Of a DNA stretch of 44,879 bases, positions 32,889-41,323 are shown piece by piece. The translations under genes were made by a program, and so were the position numbers. The notes beneath the pieces were generated by a model that saw nothing but the letters and a program-made list of their open reading frames with translations, ran no database searches and was not told where the DNA came from. Position 1 is the first letter of the stretch, and every line of letters starts with the position of its first letter. This DNA is from an uncultured bacterium (GTDB lineage: Bacteria; CAIWAD01), in assembly GCA_903910645.1 (NCBI GenBank), contig CAIWAD010000042.1, positions 1 through 44,879 on the forward strand, in the 5' to 3' direction.

Positions 32889-33409
32889 CGGGGAGCATCC
32901 CGCCCTTCACCAATCCAGCGCCCCAGATTGTAAAGACCACGCAGCCAGCCAATGGGGAAGGGAAGCACCAGCAGACTCCACCACCAGGAGAGGGCGTCTT
33001 CACCAAAGCCGCCATAGGAACTGAGCACCCACATGGCCCCCACGCCAATGGCGCTCATCAGGGCACTGATGGCCACGCAGCGCGCTTCGGAGGGGGCGCC
33101 CCGGCGCAGGCCCCACTCCACCATCAGGACACCCAGTGACACCAGACCCAGGGGAATGAGCGCCACGTAGGGCGGGTGGGGCCAGGATCGCCAGACGAGG
33201 AGGGCGACGATGCCCGCCATGGGCAGAAGGGGTGGCAGGACCGCCATGCGGGCGTGGCGGGGCAGAGGGTGGCCGCCGAGCTTCACGCCCAGCAGAGCCA
33301 GCACGTGCCCCGCCAGCATGACCACGGAGCCCTCCAGAGGATCGATGGCCCCCGCCACCATCAGGAAGAGGCCTGCCAGCAGCAGCCACGACGACGGGTG
33401 CGTGTTCAT
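32885..33409 (-). CDS. multi-spanning membrane protein, unknown function
   Basis: This 174-residue protein has about five hydrophobic segments (roughly 8-25, 30-45, 55-75, 82-98, 110-150) and a C-terminal amphipathic end. The ATG follows GGAGGGGAAG, so the longer in-frame start at 33616 is rejected, as it would run into hydE. No family motif is recognised. It is coupled to the downstream acetyltransferase. Confidence 0.7.
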   Translation of the reverse strand: MNTHPSSWLLLAGLFLMVAGAIDPLEGSVVMLAGHVLALLGVKLGGHPLPRHARMAVLPPLLPMAGIVALLVWRSWPHPPYVALIPLGLVSLGVLMVEWGLRRGAPSEARCVAISALMSAIGVGAMWVLSSYGGFGEDALSWWWSLLVLPFPIGWLRGLYNLGRWIGEGRDAPR

Positions 33410-33438
33410 CTTCCCCTCCCATTGTTGTGTGTGTGGAA

Positions 33439-33460
33439 CCGGGCGGCTGTGGACGCCCGG
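33439..33460 (-). terminator. hairpin downstream of hydE
   Basis: CCGGGCG and CGCCCGG pair over an eight-base loop 60 bases after the hydE stop. Only two T residues follow on the minus strand, so termination is plausible but weak. Confidence 0.4.
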
Positions 33461-33519
33461 CGGCACCCCCAATACAACAGGCGGAAGGTGGGCTGGCAAG
33501 GGAAAAGGCGGGCGCGGCG

Positions 33520-34608
33520 CTACCGTCTGTCGGGCTCGTGGCCGGGGCGCCAGCCGGGACCCGTGCCCGGCACGCGGCCGATGGCCTGGATGCGGCCGTC
33601 CAGGCAGAGGGCGCACTGGGCCGCCGTCTCCGACACGCAGGCCTTGCCGGGGTAGATCTCGTAGAGGACGCGGTAGGCTGGGGGCGTGAGGTTGGGCATG
33701 ACGATGTTGGCGCCGCGCCGCAGGCCCAATTCGCGGCCCTGCTCCGTGTTCAGCGTGGCCAGGGCCGTGGTGCTGGGGATGTTGGCGTCGGGGCGCACCA
33801 GCCGGGTCAGGGCCACGGTCTTGTAGGTCATTCCCTCGGTGTTGGGAACCTGCCCGCCATCCGGCGCGTCGGGGAAATCCGGGTGGCCGTCCACGCCCAG
33901 CGGCGTGTCCGGGTGCGGGATGTAGGGTCCCACGCCGATCATGTCCAGGTCCAGTTCACGAAACAGGAGCAGGTCCCGCGACAGGCTGGCGTAGCTCTGG
34001 CCGGGGATGCCGATCATCACGCCGCTGCCCACTTCGTAGCCCAGCCCGCGCAGGTGCCGAAGGATGGCCAGACGCGGCTCCCGGCCGGGATAGCCCGGAT
34101 GGATGCGGGCGAAGAGGACGGGATCTGTGGTCTCGACGCGCAGCAGGTAGCGGTCCGCCCCCGCTTCACGCCAGACCTCGTAGTCCCGGGCCGGCCGCTC
34201 CCCCAGGCTGAGGGTGATGGCCAGGCCCGTCTCCCCGGCGATGCGCCGCACCAGCTCTGCCACCCACTGCGTGGTGTGCGCCTGGTCCTCGCCCGACTGC
34301 AGCACCACCGTGCCGTAGCCGAAGGCTCTGGCCTGCCGCGCGCAGGCCAGGATCTCCTCCGGCTCCATGCGGTAGCGCGCCACCTGGCTGTTGGCGGCGC
34401 GGATGCCGCAGTAGGCGCAGCGACGCACGCAGTGGTTGCTGATCTCGACGAGGCCCCGGCGGTGCACTTCGTCGCCCACCCTCTCGCGGCGCACCAGGTC
34501 GGCGGCGGCCCACAGCTCTTCCAGGCGGGGAGCTTCCTCCTGGCGCAGCCAGGCCTCCAGGCTGGATTGGTCCAGATTCCGCACCCAGGCGGGAAGGCTC
34601 CAGCTCAT
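33520..34608 (-). CDS. hydE: [FeFe]-hydrogenase maturase HydE (radical SAM)
   Basis: HydE is a radical S-adenosylmethionine enzyme that helps build the dithiolate-bridged 2Fe subcluster of [FeFe]-hydrogenase. The CX3CX2C cluster motif is C60-VRR-C64-AY-C67. The family pattern follows: ANSQVARYRMEPEEIL, VVLQSGED, and GPYIPHPDTPL. The length of 362 residues is normal. Its ATG overlaps the hydF stop by four bases, placing it last in hydG-hydF-hydE. Confidence 0.95.
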   Translation of the reverse strand: MSWSLPAWVRNLDQSSLEAWLRQEEAPRLEELWAAADLVRRERVGDEVHRRGLVEISNHCVRRCAYCGIRAANSQVARYRMEPEEILACARQARAFGYGTVVLQSGEDQAHTTQWVAELVRRIAGETGLAITLSLGERPARDYEVWREAGADRYLLRVETTDPVLFARIHPGYPGREPRLAILRHLRGLGYEVGSGVMIGIPGQSYASLSRDLLLFRELDLDMIGVGPYIPHPDTPLGVDGHPDFPDAPDGGQVPNTEGMTYKTVALTRLVRPDANIPSTTALATLNTEQGRELGLRRGANIVMPNLTPPAYRVLYEIYPGKACVSETAAQCALCLDGRIQAIGRVPGTGPGWRPGHEPDRR

Positions 34609-35855
34609 GCCAGGGTCTCACGCCAGGCCGCCAGGGCCTCGGGAAAGGGCGCCAGCGCGCGATCCAGGATGCCCATGGTGGCGGCGATGCACACGCCATA
34701 GTTGGTCAAGGGGACGCCGGCCTGCCGGCAATGCAGCTGGCGGTTGAGCACTTCACGACGGTTCCACATGCAGGCACCGCATTGCACCACCAGCTTCCAG
34801 GGCGAGGGATCCGCCGGGAAGTCGTGGCCCTGCACATGGTCCACCCGCAATTCGCCACCCGCCTGCCCGGCCAGCCAGGCGGGAAGCTTCACGCGCCCGA
34901 TGTCCTCCTTGCCGGGGTGGTGCGTGCAGGCCTCGGCGATGAGCACACGGTCCCCGGGCTTCAAGTGCCGAATGGCCGCCGCGCCCCGGGCCATCTCGGC
35001 CAAATCCCCCTGGCGACGGGCAAAGAGAATGGAGAAGGAAGTCATGGGCACATCCGGCGGCGTGTCGCGGGCAACCTGCCGGAAGGCCTGGGAATCCGTC
35101 ACCACCAGGGCCGGGGGCTGGGCAAGACCCGCCAGGGCTTCCTTCAGGCCGCTGTCCTTCACCACCACGGCCCGGGCATCAATGGCCAGCAAATCCGTGA
35201 TGACCTGCTGCTGGGGCAGGATGAGTCGGCCCACCGGAGCCCCTTCGTCCACTGGCACCACCAGAACCACCGCTGCGCCGGCAGGCACCAGATCCGCCAG
35301 CAGGCTGCGGCGGCCCACACCTTCCAGCGGCGCCTGGTCCAGCAGTGCCTGGCGAAGATCCGCCATGCCGGGGTCAAGGCCCCGGCCGTCCCCCGCGCCT
35401 GTGATGGCGCAGCGCACCACGCGCAGGCCGTCGGCCTCCAGACGGCAGCATTCCGCACCATCCGGGCTGTGCAGGTCCACCTTGCTGAACACCGCCACCA
35501 CCGGCACCTGGCGCAGGCGCAGCTCCGCCAACAGGTGACGCTCGAAATCCCCCCAACGCGGCTGGTCGCAAACAATCAGCCCCAGATCCGTGCGATCCAG
35601 CACCTGGTGGGTGCGGGCGATGCGCTGGCCGCCCAGGGCGCCCTCGTCATCCACCCCAGCGGTGTCGATGAACAGCACGGGCCCCAGCGGCTGGAGCTCC
35701 ATGGGCTTCTCCACGGGGTCCGTGGTAGTGCCCGCCACATGGCTGACAATGGAGGCCTGCTGGCGCGTCAGCGCGTTCAAGAGGCTGCTCTTGCCCACAT
35801 TGCGCCGCCCGAAAATGCCGATGTGCAGACGATGTCCGCTGCGTACCCTGGCCAT
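34605..35855 (-). CDS. hydF: [FeFe]-hydrogenase maturation GTPase HydF
   Basis: HydF is the GTPase and scaffold that receives the 2Fe precursor and passes it to HydA. The P-loop GRRNVGKSS is at residues 16-24; IDTAGVDD is the G3 element. The C-terminal cluster-binding region shows EACTHH and, about 50 residues later, VQCGACMWNRR, matching the CxH...CxxC ligand pattern of HydF except that Gln replaces the usual His before CxxC. The length of 416 residues is typical. It starts 12 bases after hydG and overlaps hydE. Confidence 0.95.
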   Translation of the reverse strand: MARVRSGHRLHIGIFGRRNVGKSSLLNALTRQQASIVSHVAGTTTDPVEKPMELQPLGPVLFIDTAGVDDEGALGGQRIARTHQVLDRTDLGLIVCDQPRWGDFERHLLAELRLRQVPVVAVFSKVDLHSPDGAECCRLEADGLRVVRCAITGAGDGRGLDPGMADLRQALLDQAPLEGVGRRSLLADLVPAGAAVVLVVPVDEGAPVGRLILPQQQVITDLLAIDARAVVVKDSGLKEALAGLAQPPALVVTDSQAFRQVARDTPPDVPMTSFSILFARRQGDLAEMARGAAAIRHLKPGDRVLIAEACTHHPGKEDIGRVKLPAWLAGQAGGELRVDHVQGHDFPADPSPWKLVVQCGACMWNRREVLNRQLHCRQAGVPLTNYGVCIAATMGILDRALAPFPEALAAWRETLA

Positions 35856-35867
35856 TCCCTGTCCCTT

Positions 35868-37331
35868 CTAACAGTAGACATCCCGCCGACCGGCGCGCAC
35901 CTGCTCCACCAAACGGCGGGCCGTGAGGCGCGGACCTTCATCCATCTTCTCCATCAGCGCTGGAATGAGCTTCTCACCCGCCTGGCGCGTGCGGGGCGAG
36001 GCATAATCCAGCAGGTATTCCAGGAAGGTGGACACGGCGTTGGGATCGCAATGGGCGCGGATGTCCCCGGGCTTGGCCAGATCCATGAAATCCATGCCCG
36101 TGCGGCCCAGGCGGTAACAGCCGGTGCAGAAACTGGGGATGTATTCCATGCGCACCAGATCCGCCACCACTTCATCCAGCTCGCGATGGTCCCCCAGGCT
36201 GAACTGCGCGCCGCCCTCGTCGGAGAGTTCGTGGCTGCGCAGCTGCTCGTGCGGCGCCGTGCCGCCCTCCACGCCCACACCACCGCAGGCGTCCTCATCC
36301 TCCTCGTAACCGCCGGGATTGGTGCGGCTGCCGGCGGAAATCTGCGACACGCCCAGGGCGAAACTGTCCCGGCGCATCTGGGCGGATTCCCGCGTGCTCA
36401 TGATGATTCCCGTGTAAGGCAGGGCCAGACGCAGAATGGCCACCAGCACGCGGAAGTCCAGGTCGCTTACCGGCTTGGGAGGATGCTCGCTGATGCGCGA
36501 GCCGGAAGCGGGCTCCAGACGCGGCACGCTTACGGTGTGAGGGCCGCAGCCGTAGGCACTCTCCAGATGGCGTGCGTGCTGCAGCAGGGCCAGCAGCTCC
36601 CAGCGCCACTCGAAGAGGCCAAAGAGCACGCCCACGCCCACATCCTCAATGCCCGCCGCCATGGCGCGGTCCATGGCCGCCAGACGCCAGTCGTAGTCCG
36701 CCTTGGGTCCGCGGGTGTGCACCGCGCGGTAGGTCTCCGGGTGATAGGTCTCCTGGAAAATCTGGTAGGTGCCAATGCGCGCGCCCTTCAATTCGCGGAA
36801 TTCCTCCACGCTCAAGGGAGCCACATTCACATTCACGCGGCGGATCTCGCCCGGGCCCTCCTTCACCTTGTACACCGTGTCGATGGCGTCCAGCACATAG
36901 CGGAAGCCTTCCCTGGGATAGGCCTCCCCGGCCACCAACAGCACGCGCTTGTGGCCCTGGCGCACCAGGTGGCGCACCTCCGCGCGGATTTCCTCCGTGC
37001 GCAGGGCGCGGCGCTTCAATCCGCGGTTGGAGACGCTGAACGCGCAATAGGCGCAATCGTTGGCGCATAGGTTGCTGATGTAAAGGGGTGCGAAGATCAC
37101 CAGGCGGTTGCCGTAGATGGTGCGCTTCACCTCTGCGGCGCTGGCGAAAAGCTCCTCCAGCAGCGCCGGATCGTCGATGTTCATGAGTGTCGCCACCTGG
37201 GCGTCGTCAAGCCCACGGCCCAGGCGGGCCTGGGCCAGCACTTGGCGCACCTGTGCGGCATCCGGCCGCCGTCCGGCGCGCAAGAGGCTGTCTATGGAAG
37301 CTGAGTCTAACGTGAACGAAAGCGTGACCAT
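35868..37331 (-). CDS. hydG: [FeFe]-hydrogenase maturase HydG (tyrosine lyase)
   Basis: HydG is a radical SAM enzyme that cleaves tyrosine to make the CO and CN ligands of the H-cluster. The N-terminal cluster motif is C89-AND-C93-AY-C96 and the C-terminal auxiliary cluster is in SFCTGCYRLGRTGMDFM, with a further Cys in RAHCDPNA. The length is 487 residues from the ATG at 37331, which follows AAAGGA; an upstream ATG at 37424 is rejected because the added residues are not HydG-like and lie in the promoter. It heads the maturase operon. Confidence 0.96.
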   Translation of the reverse strand: MVTLSFTLDSASIDSLLRAGRRPDAAQVRQVLAQARLGRGLDDAQVATLMNIDDPALLEELFASAAEVKRTIYGNRLVIFAPLYISNLCANDCAYCAFSVSNRGLKRRALRTEEIRAEVRHLVRQGHKRVLLVAGEAYPREGFRYVLDAIDTVYKVKEGPGEIRRVNVNVAPLSVEEFRELKGARIGTYQIFQETYHPETYRAVHTRGPKADYDWRLAAMDRAMAAGIEDVGVGVLFGLFEWRWELLALLQHARHLESAYGCGPHTVSVPRLEPASGSRISEHPPKPVSDLDFRVLVAILRLALPYTGIIMSTRESAQMRRDSFALGVSQISAGSRTNPGGYEEDEDACGGVGVEGGTAPHEQLRSHELSDEGGAQFSLGDHRELDEVVADLVRMEYIPSFCTGCYRLGRTGMDFMDLAKPGDIRAHCDPNAVSTFLEYLLDYASPRTRQAGEKLIPALMEKMDEGPRLTARRLVEQVRAGRRDVYC

Positions 37332-37361
37332 GGATTCCTTTCCCGCCCTGGATGTTGGGGG

Positions 37362-37391
37362 CATGGTAGAAGGCGCGAGGCATTGGGGCAA
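37362..37391 (-). promoter_or_regulatory. promoter of hydGFE, TTG-N20-TACCATG
   Basis: On the minus strand TTG (37389-37391) and TACCATG (37362-37368) are 20 bases apart, one base off the TAnnTTG box. It gives a leader of about 30 bases to hydG and lies downstream of the hydA terminator, so the maturases can be expressed separately from the structural genes. Confidence 0.5.
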
Positions 37392-37430
37392 GCGCGCACT
37401 CCCACCTGGGTGTCGCTGTTTCAAAGGAAG

Positions 37431-37462
37431 AAAAGCCCGGCCCCTGCGCGGCGGCCGGGCCT
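37431..37462 (-). terminator. intrinsic terminator after hydA
   Basis: GCCCGGCC and GGCCGGGC form a GC-rich stem a few bases after the hydA stop, followed on the minus strand by TTTTC. It separates the structural operon from hydGFE. Confidence 0.8.
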
Positions 37463-37466
37463 CGCT

Positions 37467-39398
37467 CTATGCCATGAACGCGCCACGGGCCGTGTAGTGC
37501 GTGTGCAGGAGCTTGTGGCTCAAGTGGCCACAGGGCCCCTCTTTGAGGAACTTCTCGTAGAGTTCCAGCACGGCGGGATTCTCGTGGCTCTTGCGAATCT
37601 TGTAGGACCTGTCCTCGCCGTAGATGGCCTTGGCCCTGGCGGCGCGGATCTCGGGCGATGTGGGAATGGGCTGTCCGCCGCCGCCGATGCAGCCGCCGGG
37701 GCATCCCATGAACTCGATGAAGTGGCATTCGCTGAAGCGACCGCCCGCCTTGATGTCGTCCATCACCTTCTTGGCATTGGCGGTGCCATGGGCCACGGCC
37801 ACCTTCAGCGTGGCGCCCTTCAGCCAATCCCAGTCGCCCACCAGGTGCTTGAACATGGGAATGACCGGCCCCACTTCGCGGATGGGAAGCTCCACATAGC
37901 GGATGCCATCGAAGCCGCGCACGGGGATGATGTCCGCATGGTCGAAGAGATTCTCCACCTGCACGCCGCACACCACTTCGATGACGGTGCGCAGGGCGGC
38001 CTCCATGACGCCGCCGGTGGCGCCGAAGATCACGCCCGAGCCGGTGGCCGAGCCGAAGGGATCGTCGAAATCCGAGTGGGGCAGGTTGGGCAGGTCAATG
38101 CCCGCCTCTTTGAACATCTGCGCCAGCTCACGCGTGGTCAGGCCGTAGTCCACATCCTTGAAGCCGCTGTCCACCATCTCCGGCCGGTTGCACTCGAACT
38201 TTTTGGCTGAGCAGGGCATCAGGGCCACAGTGACAATGTCCTTGGGGTCCAGCTCATGCAGCTGGGCGTAGTAGGTCTTGATGACCGCGCCGAACATCTG
38301 CTGCGGGCTCTTTGCGCTACTCAGGTTGGGGATGTAGTCCGGATAGAAATGCTCCAGGTACTTCACCCAGCCTGGCGAGCAACTGGTGAACTGGGGCAGC
38401 GCCGCCTCGCGATCCCCCTGCACCAGGGCGCGGTGCAGGCGCAGCAACAACTCCGTGCCCTCCTCGAGGATGGTCAGATCCGCGGTGAAATTGGTGTCGA
38501 AGACCTTGTCGAAACCGCACAGGCGCAGGGCCGAGTTCATCTCGAAGGTCATGGGCGTGCCCGGCGCGCAGCCGAAGCATTCGCCGATGGCCGCGCGGGG
38601 CGCCGGAGCTGTTTGGATGACCACATGCTTGCCGGGATTGTCAATGTGTCGCCAGATCTCCTCCGTGGGATCGTTGGCGCGCAGGGCTCCCGTGGGGCAG
38701 CGGTTGATGCACTGGCCGCAATTGATGCACACCACTTCGCCCAGGGGCTTGTCGCGGAAGGTCTCGATGGTGGTCTCGCTGCCCCGGTGGCAGGCCTCCA
38801 GCACGCCCACTTCCTGCAGGTCGATGCAAGTGCGCACGCAGCGGCGGCACAGCACGCACTTGTCCATGTTGCGCACCACGCTGTGGCTGCTGGTGTCCGT
38901 CTGGTGGCGACGCTCCGTGCGCTGGCCGAAGCGGAAGTTCACCACCCCCATCTCCTTGGCCAGGCTTTGCAGCTCGCAGTTGTTGCTGCGGGAGCAGGTG
39001 TAGCATTCGCCCACATGTTCACTCAGCATCAGGTCCACAATGTGGCGGCGGGCGTTGCGCACCTTGCGCGTGTGGGTCTTGATGGTGAGCGGACTGGTGA
39101 TGGGATAGGCGCAGCTGGCCTGCAGGGCGCGCTGGCCTTCCACCTCCACCACGCACACGCGGCACAGGCCCGCGCTGCACAGGTCGGCGTGGTGGCACAG
39201 GGTGGGAATGTGCACGCCCAGCCGCTTGGCGGCGTCCAGGATGGTGGTGCCCAGAGGCACCTTGATTTCCTGCCCGTCGATGCTGACGCGCACCTGCGCG
39301 CCCACGGCATTTTCGTCGGCCCGCGCGTTCACCACCTGCGGCTTCTGGGAAACCGGGGCGCGGCTGGTATCGGGATTCATTCTGCTCTCGGTGTTCAT
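37467..39398 (-). CDS. hydA: [FeFe]-hydrogenase catalytic subunit HydA
   Basis: This 643-residue group A, M3-type hydrogenase reversibly makes H2 from protons and electrons. In order it has a plant-type [2Fe-2S] domain (CHHADLCSAGLCRVC), the His-ligated cluster HVGECYTCSRSNNC, two [4Fe-4S] sites (CVLCRRCVRTC, CINCGQCINRCP) and the H-domain. H-cluster motifs are L1 TSCSPGW (340-341), L2 MPCSAKKFE (C396) and L3 GCPGGCIGGGGQP (C566, C570). L1 differs from the textbook TSCCPxW: Ser341 occupies the position that, by spacing to C396, is a cluster ligand in CpI. A small-subunit-like tail ends the protein. The ATG at 39398 has GGAGAG upstream. It is last in the operon with the NuoE- and NuoF-like subunits. 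Confidence 0.95.
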   Translation of the reverse strand: MNTESRMNPDTSRAPVSQKPQVVNARADENAVGAQVRVSIDGQEIKVPLGTTILDAAKRLGVHIPTLCHHADLCSAGLCRVCVVEVEGQRALQASCAYPITSPLTIKTHTRKVRNARRHIVDLMLSEHVGECYTCSRSNNCELQSLAKEMGVVNFRFGQRTERRHQTDTSSHSVVRNMDKCVLCRRCVRTCIDLQEVGVLEACHRGSETTIETFRDKPLGEVVCINCGQCINRCPTGALRANDPTEEIWRHIDNPGKHVVIQTAPAPRAAIGECFGCAPGTPMTFEMNSALRLCGFDKVFDTNFTADLTILEEGTELLLRLHRALVQGDREAALPQFTSCSPGWVKYLEHFYPDYIPNLSSAKSPQQMFGAVIKTYYAQLHELDPKDIVTVALMPCSAKKFECNRPEMVDSGFKDVDYGLTTRELAQMFKEAGIDLPNLPHSDFDDPFGSATGSGVIFGATGGVMEAALRTVIEVVCGVQVENLFDHADIIPVRGFDGIRYVELPIREVGPVIPMFKHLVGDWDWLKGATLKVAVAHGTANAKKVMDDIKAGGRFSECHFIEFMGCPGGCIGGGGQPIPTSPEIRAARAKAIYGEDRSYKIRKSHENPAVLELYEKFLKEGPCGHLSHKLLHTHYTARGAFMA

Positions 39399-39410
39399 GC
39401 TCTCTCCGGA

Positions 39411-40595
39411 TCAGGCGCCCTGGCGGGCGAGGATCTCGTCCTTGAAATGCTCCACGATGGACAGGAAGGCGTTGGGGCTGCTCTGCCCCAGACCGCACTT
39501 GGAGGCCAGCTGCATGGTCTCTCCCAGAGCCTGCAGTTCCTGCAGGTGGGACAGGGAGCAACAGCCCTGCTCCAACTTGCCGATGCCTTCCAGAAGCACG
39601 CGATTGCCGCTGCGGCAGGGCGTGCACTGGCCACAGGATTCCTCGTCGAAGAACTCCATGAAGTTCCGCGCCACGCGCAGCATGTCCCGCCCGGGACCGA
39701 ACACGATGATGGAACCGCCCGTGGAGGCATCGTCGAAGGCCAGGCGCCGAGTGAACGCCTTGCGGGGCACGCAGGTGCCGCTGGCGCCACCCACCTGCAC
39801 GGCCTTGGCCTCTTCGCCACCCACCTCGCGCAGCAGATCTTCGATGCTGATGCCCATGGGGAATTCGTAGACACCGGGACGGGCGCAATCACCACTCACG
39901 CTGAAGAGCTTGGTGCCGGTGGAACTGGCCGGGCCCACCTTGGCAAAGGCCTCCGCCCCCAGGGCGATCACCCGCGCGGCCAGGGCCAGGGTCTCCACAT
40001 TGTTCACGCAGGTGGGATGTCCCAGGTAGCCGGTGTTCACAGGGAAGGGGGGCCGGTTGCGCGGCTCGCCGCGATGGCCTTCCAGCGACTCGATGAGCGC
40101 CGTCTCCTCACCGCAGACATAGGCGCCCGCGCCCATGTGCACGCGCACGGTGAAGTCGAAGCCATCCAGCCCCAGAATGCTCTCACCCAGCAGATGGGCG
40201 GCTTCCCGGCTGGCAATGACCTGTTCCAGATGGCGGCGCATGAAATCGTACTCGCCGCGCAGGTAAATGATGCCTTCCCTGGCGCCGATGGCCCGGCCTG
40301 CGATGGCCATGCCTTCCAGTACCAGATCGGCCTTCTCGGAAAGGAGCACACGGTCCTTGAAGGTGCCGGGCTCGCCCTCGTCGGCGTTGCACACGACATA
40401 CTTCACCGTGTCCTGGGCCAAGGCTGCGAAATTCCACTTCACCCCCGTGGGGAAACCCGCGCCTCCGCGCCCCTTCAGGCCGGACTCGCGCACCGCCGTG
40501 ATGATGTCCACGCGCTTCATGCCCACGGCCTTGCGCAGGCCCTCGTCCGGACGGCTCTCGCGGAAGAGGATGGAACTGTGGTCCTTCAGGCTCAT
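39411..40595 (-). CDS. NuoF-like NADH/FMN subunit of hydrogenase
   Basis: This 394-residue subunit binds NADH and FMN and passes electrons to HydA. The motifs are GRGGAGFPTGVKW, CNADEGEPGTFKDR, GAGAYVCGEETALIESLEG and NRPPFPVNTGYLGHPTCVNNVET, with the [4Fe-4S] site ESCGQCTPCRSGNR. It is much shorter than HydB/HndC of electron-bifurcating hydrogenases: the N-terminal thioredoxin-like [2Fe-2S] domain and the C-terminal double-cluster ferredoxin domain are missing. The ATG at 40595 has AGGAGG and overlaps the NuoE-like stop (ATGA); the frame upstream of it is out-of-frame noise. The size suggests an NADH-dependent enzyme without ferredoxin. Confidence 0.93.
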   Translation of the reverse strand: MSLKDHSSILFRESRPDEGLRKAVGMKRVDIITAVRESGLKGRGGAGFPTGVKWNFAALAQDTVKYVVCNADEGEPGTFKDRVLLSEKADLVLEGMAIAGRAIGAREGIIYLRGEYDFMRRHLEQVIASREAAHLLGESILGLDGFDFTVRVHMGAGAYVCGEETALIESLEGHRGEPRNRPPFPVNTGYLGHPTCVNNVETLALAARVIALGAEAFAKVGPASSTGTKLFSVSGDCARPGVYEFPMGISIEDLLREVGGEEAKAVQVGGASGTCVPRKAFTRRLAFDDASTGGSIIVFGPGRDMLRVARNFMEFFDEESCGQCTPCRSGNRVLLEGIGKLEQGCCSLSHLQELQALGETMQLASKCGLGQSSPNAFLSIVEHFKDEILARQGA

Positions 40596-41161
40596 GCGTG
40601 GGCCTCCTGGCTTTCCACCGCCACCTGCAGAGCACCGGCCGACACCAGTGCGTCGTCCTCGCTGCGCTCCGGATAGAGGCCATAGATGCGTCGGCAGGCT
40701 TCCAGGATGGTGTGCACACCCTGTGGCGACACCTGGGTGAAGATCTGCTTGTTCACCATCAATGCGGGTCCCTGGTCGCACATGCCCATGCAATTGGTCC
40801 ATTCCAGGGTGAAGCGTCCGTCCGCCGTGGTCTGGCCGAAGGCGATGCCCAACTCCTGCTCCAGCTGGCGCGCCACGCGGTCCTTGTCGCGCATGTCGCA
40901 ACTGATGGTGCGGCACAGGCGCAGCACGAAGCGGCCCTTGCGCTCGCTGTTGAGAAAGGCGTAGAAAGTGACCACGCTGTAGACTTCCACCGGGTGGATG
41001 CCCAGGTGGCGGGCCACCTCCTGCATGGCGAAATCCGAGACCCAGCCCTGGGCCTCCTGCAGCTCCTGCAGGATGGGCAGCAGAGCCGAGCGGTTGCGGC
41101 CGTGGCGGGCGCAGATCTCGTCAATGCGCCGCCCCAGACCTTCGCGCTCCAGTACCAGCAT
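40592..41161 (-). CDS. NuoE-like [2Fe-2S] subunit of hydrogenase
   Basis: This 189-residue thioredoxin-like [2Fe-2S] subunit has the four cluster cysteines in LCRTISC and TNCMGMCDQGP (Cx4C and Cx3C), as in NuoE and HydC/HndA. The preceding helical part reads PILQELQEAQGWVSDFAMQEVA and GIHPVEVYSVVTFYAFL, the family consensus. The ATG at 41161 has GGGAGA six bases upstream; a GTG at 41185 without a ribosome-binding site would add eight residues. It is the first gene of the structural operon and lies behind a Rex-type operator. Confidence 0.94.
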   Translation of the reverse strand: MLVLEREGLGRRIDEICARHGRNRSALLPILQELQEAQGWVSDFAMQEVARHLGIHPVEVYSVVTFYAFLNSERKGRFVLRLCRTISCDMRDKDRVARQLEQELGIAFGQTTADGRFTLEWTNCMGMCDQGPALMVNKQIFTQVSPQGVHTILEACRRIYGLYPERSEDDALVSAGALQVAVESQEAHA

Positions 41162-41236
41162 ATCTGTCTCCCGTGCTGACGCCACAGTCGCAGCGGTGGC
41201 GCATGGTTCTTGCCAGGGGCGCTCCGCGCCCGGAAT

Positions 41237-41254
41237 GCGCCTTCGCGAAGGCGC
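41237..41254. repeat. perfect 18-base palindrome in hydrogenase leader
   Basis: GCGCCTTCGCGAAGGCGC reads the same on both strands. It lies between the putative promoter/operator and the NuoE-like start, inside the predicted 5' untranslated region, where it would form a stable hairpin. It could protect the mRNA or be a protein site. Confidence 0.5.
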
Positions 41255-41293
41255 CGCCGCAAAGCTCCAGGGGAGGGCTCTCCGGCTCCGTCT

Positions 41294-41311
41294 CGGTTAA
41301 AATATTAACAG
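41294..41311 (-). promoter_or_regulatory. putative Rex operator of hydrogenase operon
   Basis: On the minus strand CTGTTAATATTTTAACCG contains TGTTAA-N4-TTAAC, close to the TTGTTAA-N4-TTAACAA site bound by the NADH/NAD+-sensing repressor Rex. It sits 133 bases upstream of the NuoE-like ATG in a sharply AT-rich patch. TTG on the same strand, 19 bases upstream of TAATATTT, would make a promoter that the operator overlaps. No rex gene is in the window. Confidence 0.55.
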
Positions 41312-41323
41312 TAAAAGTTAGGG

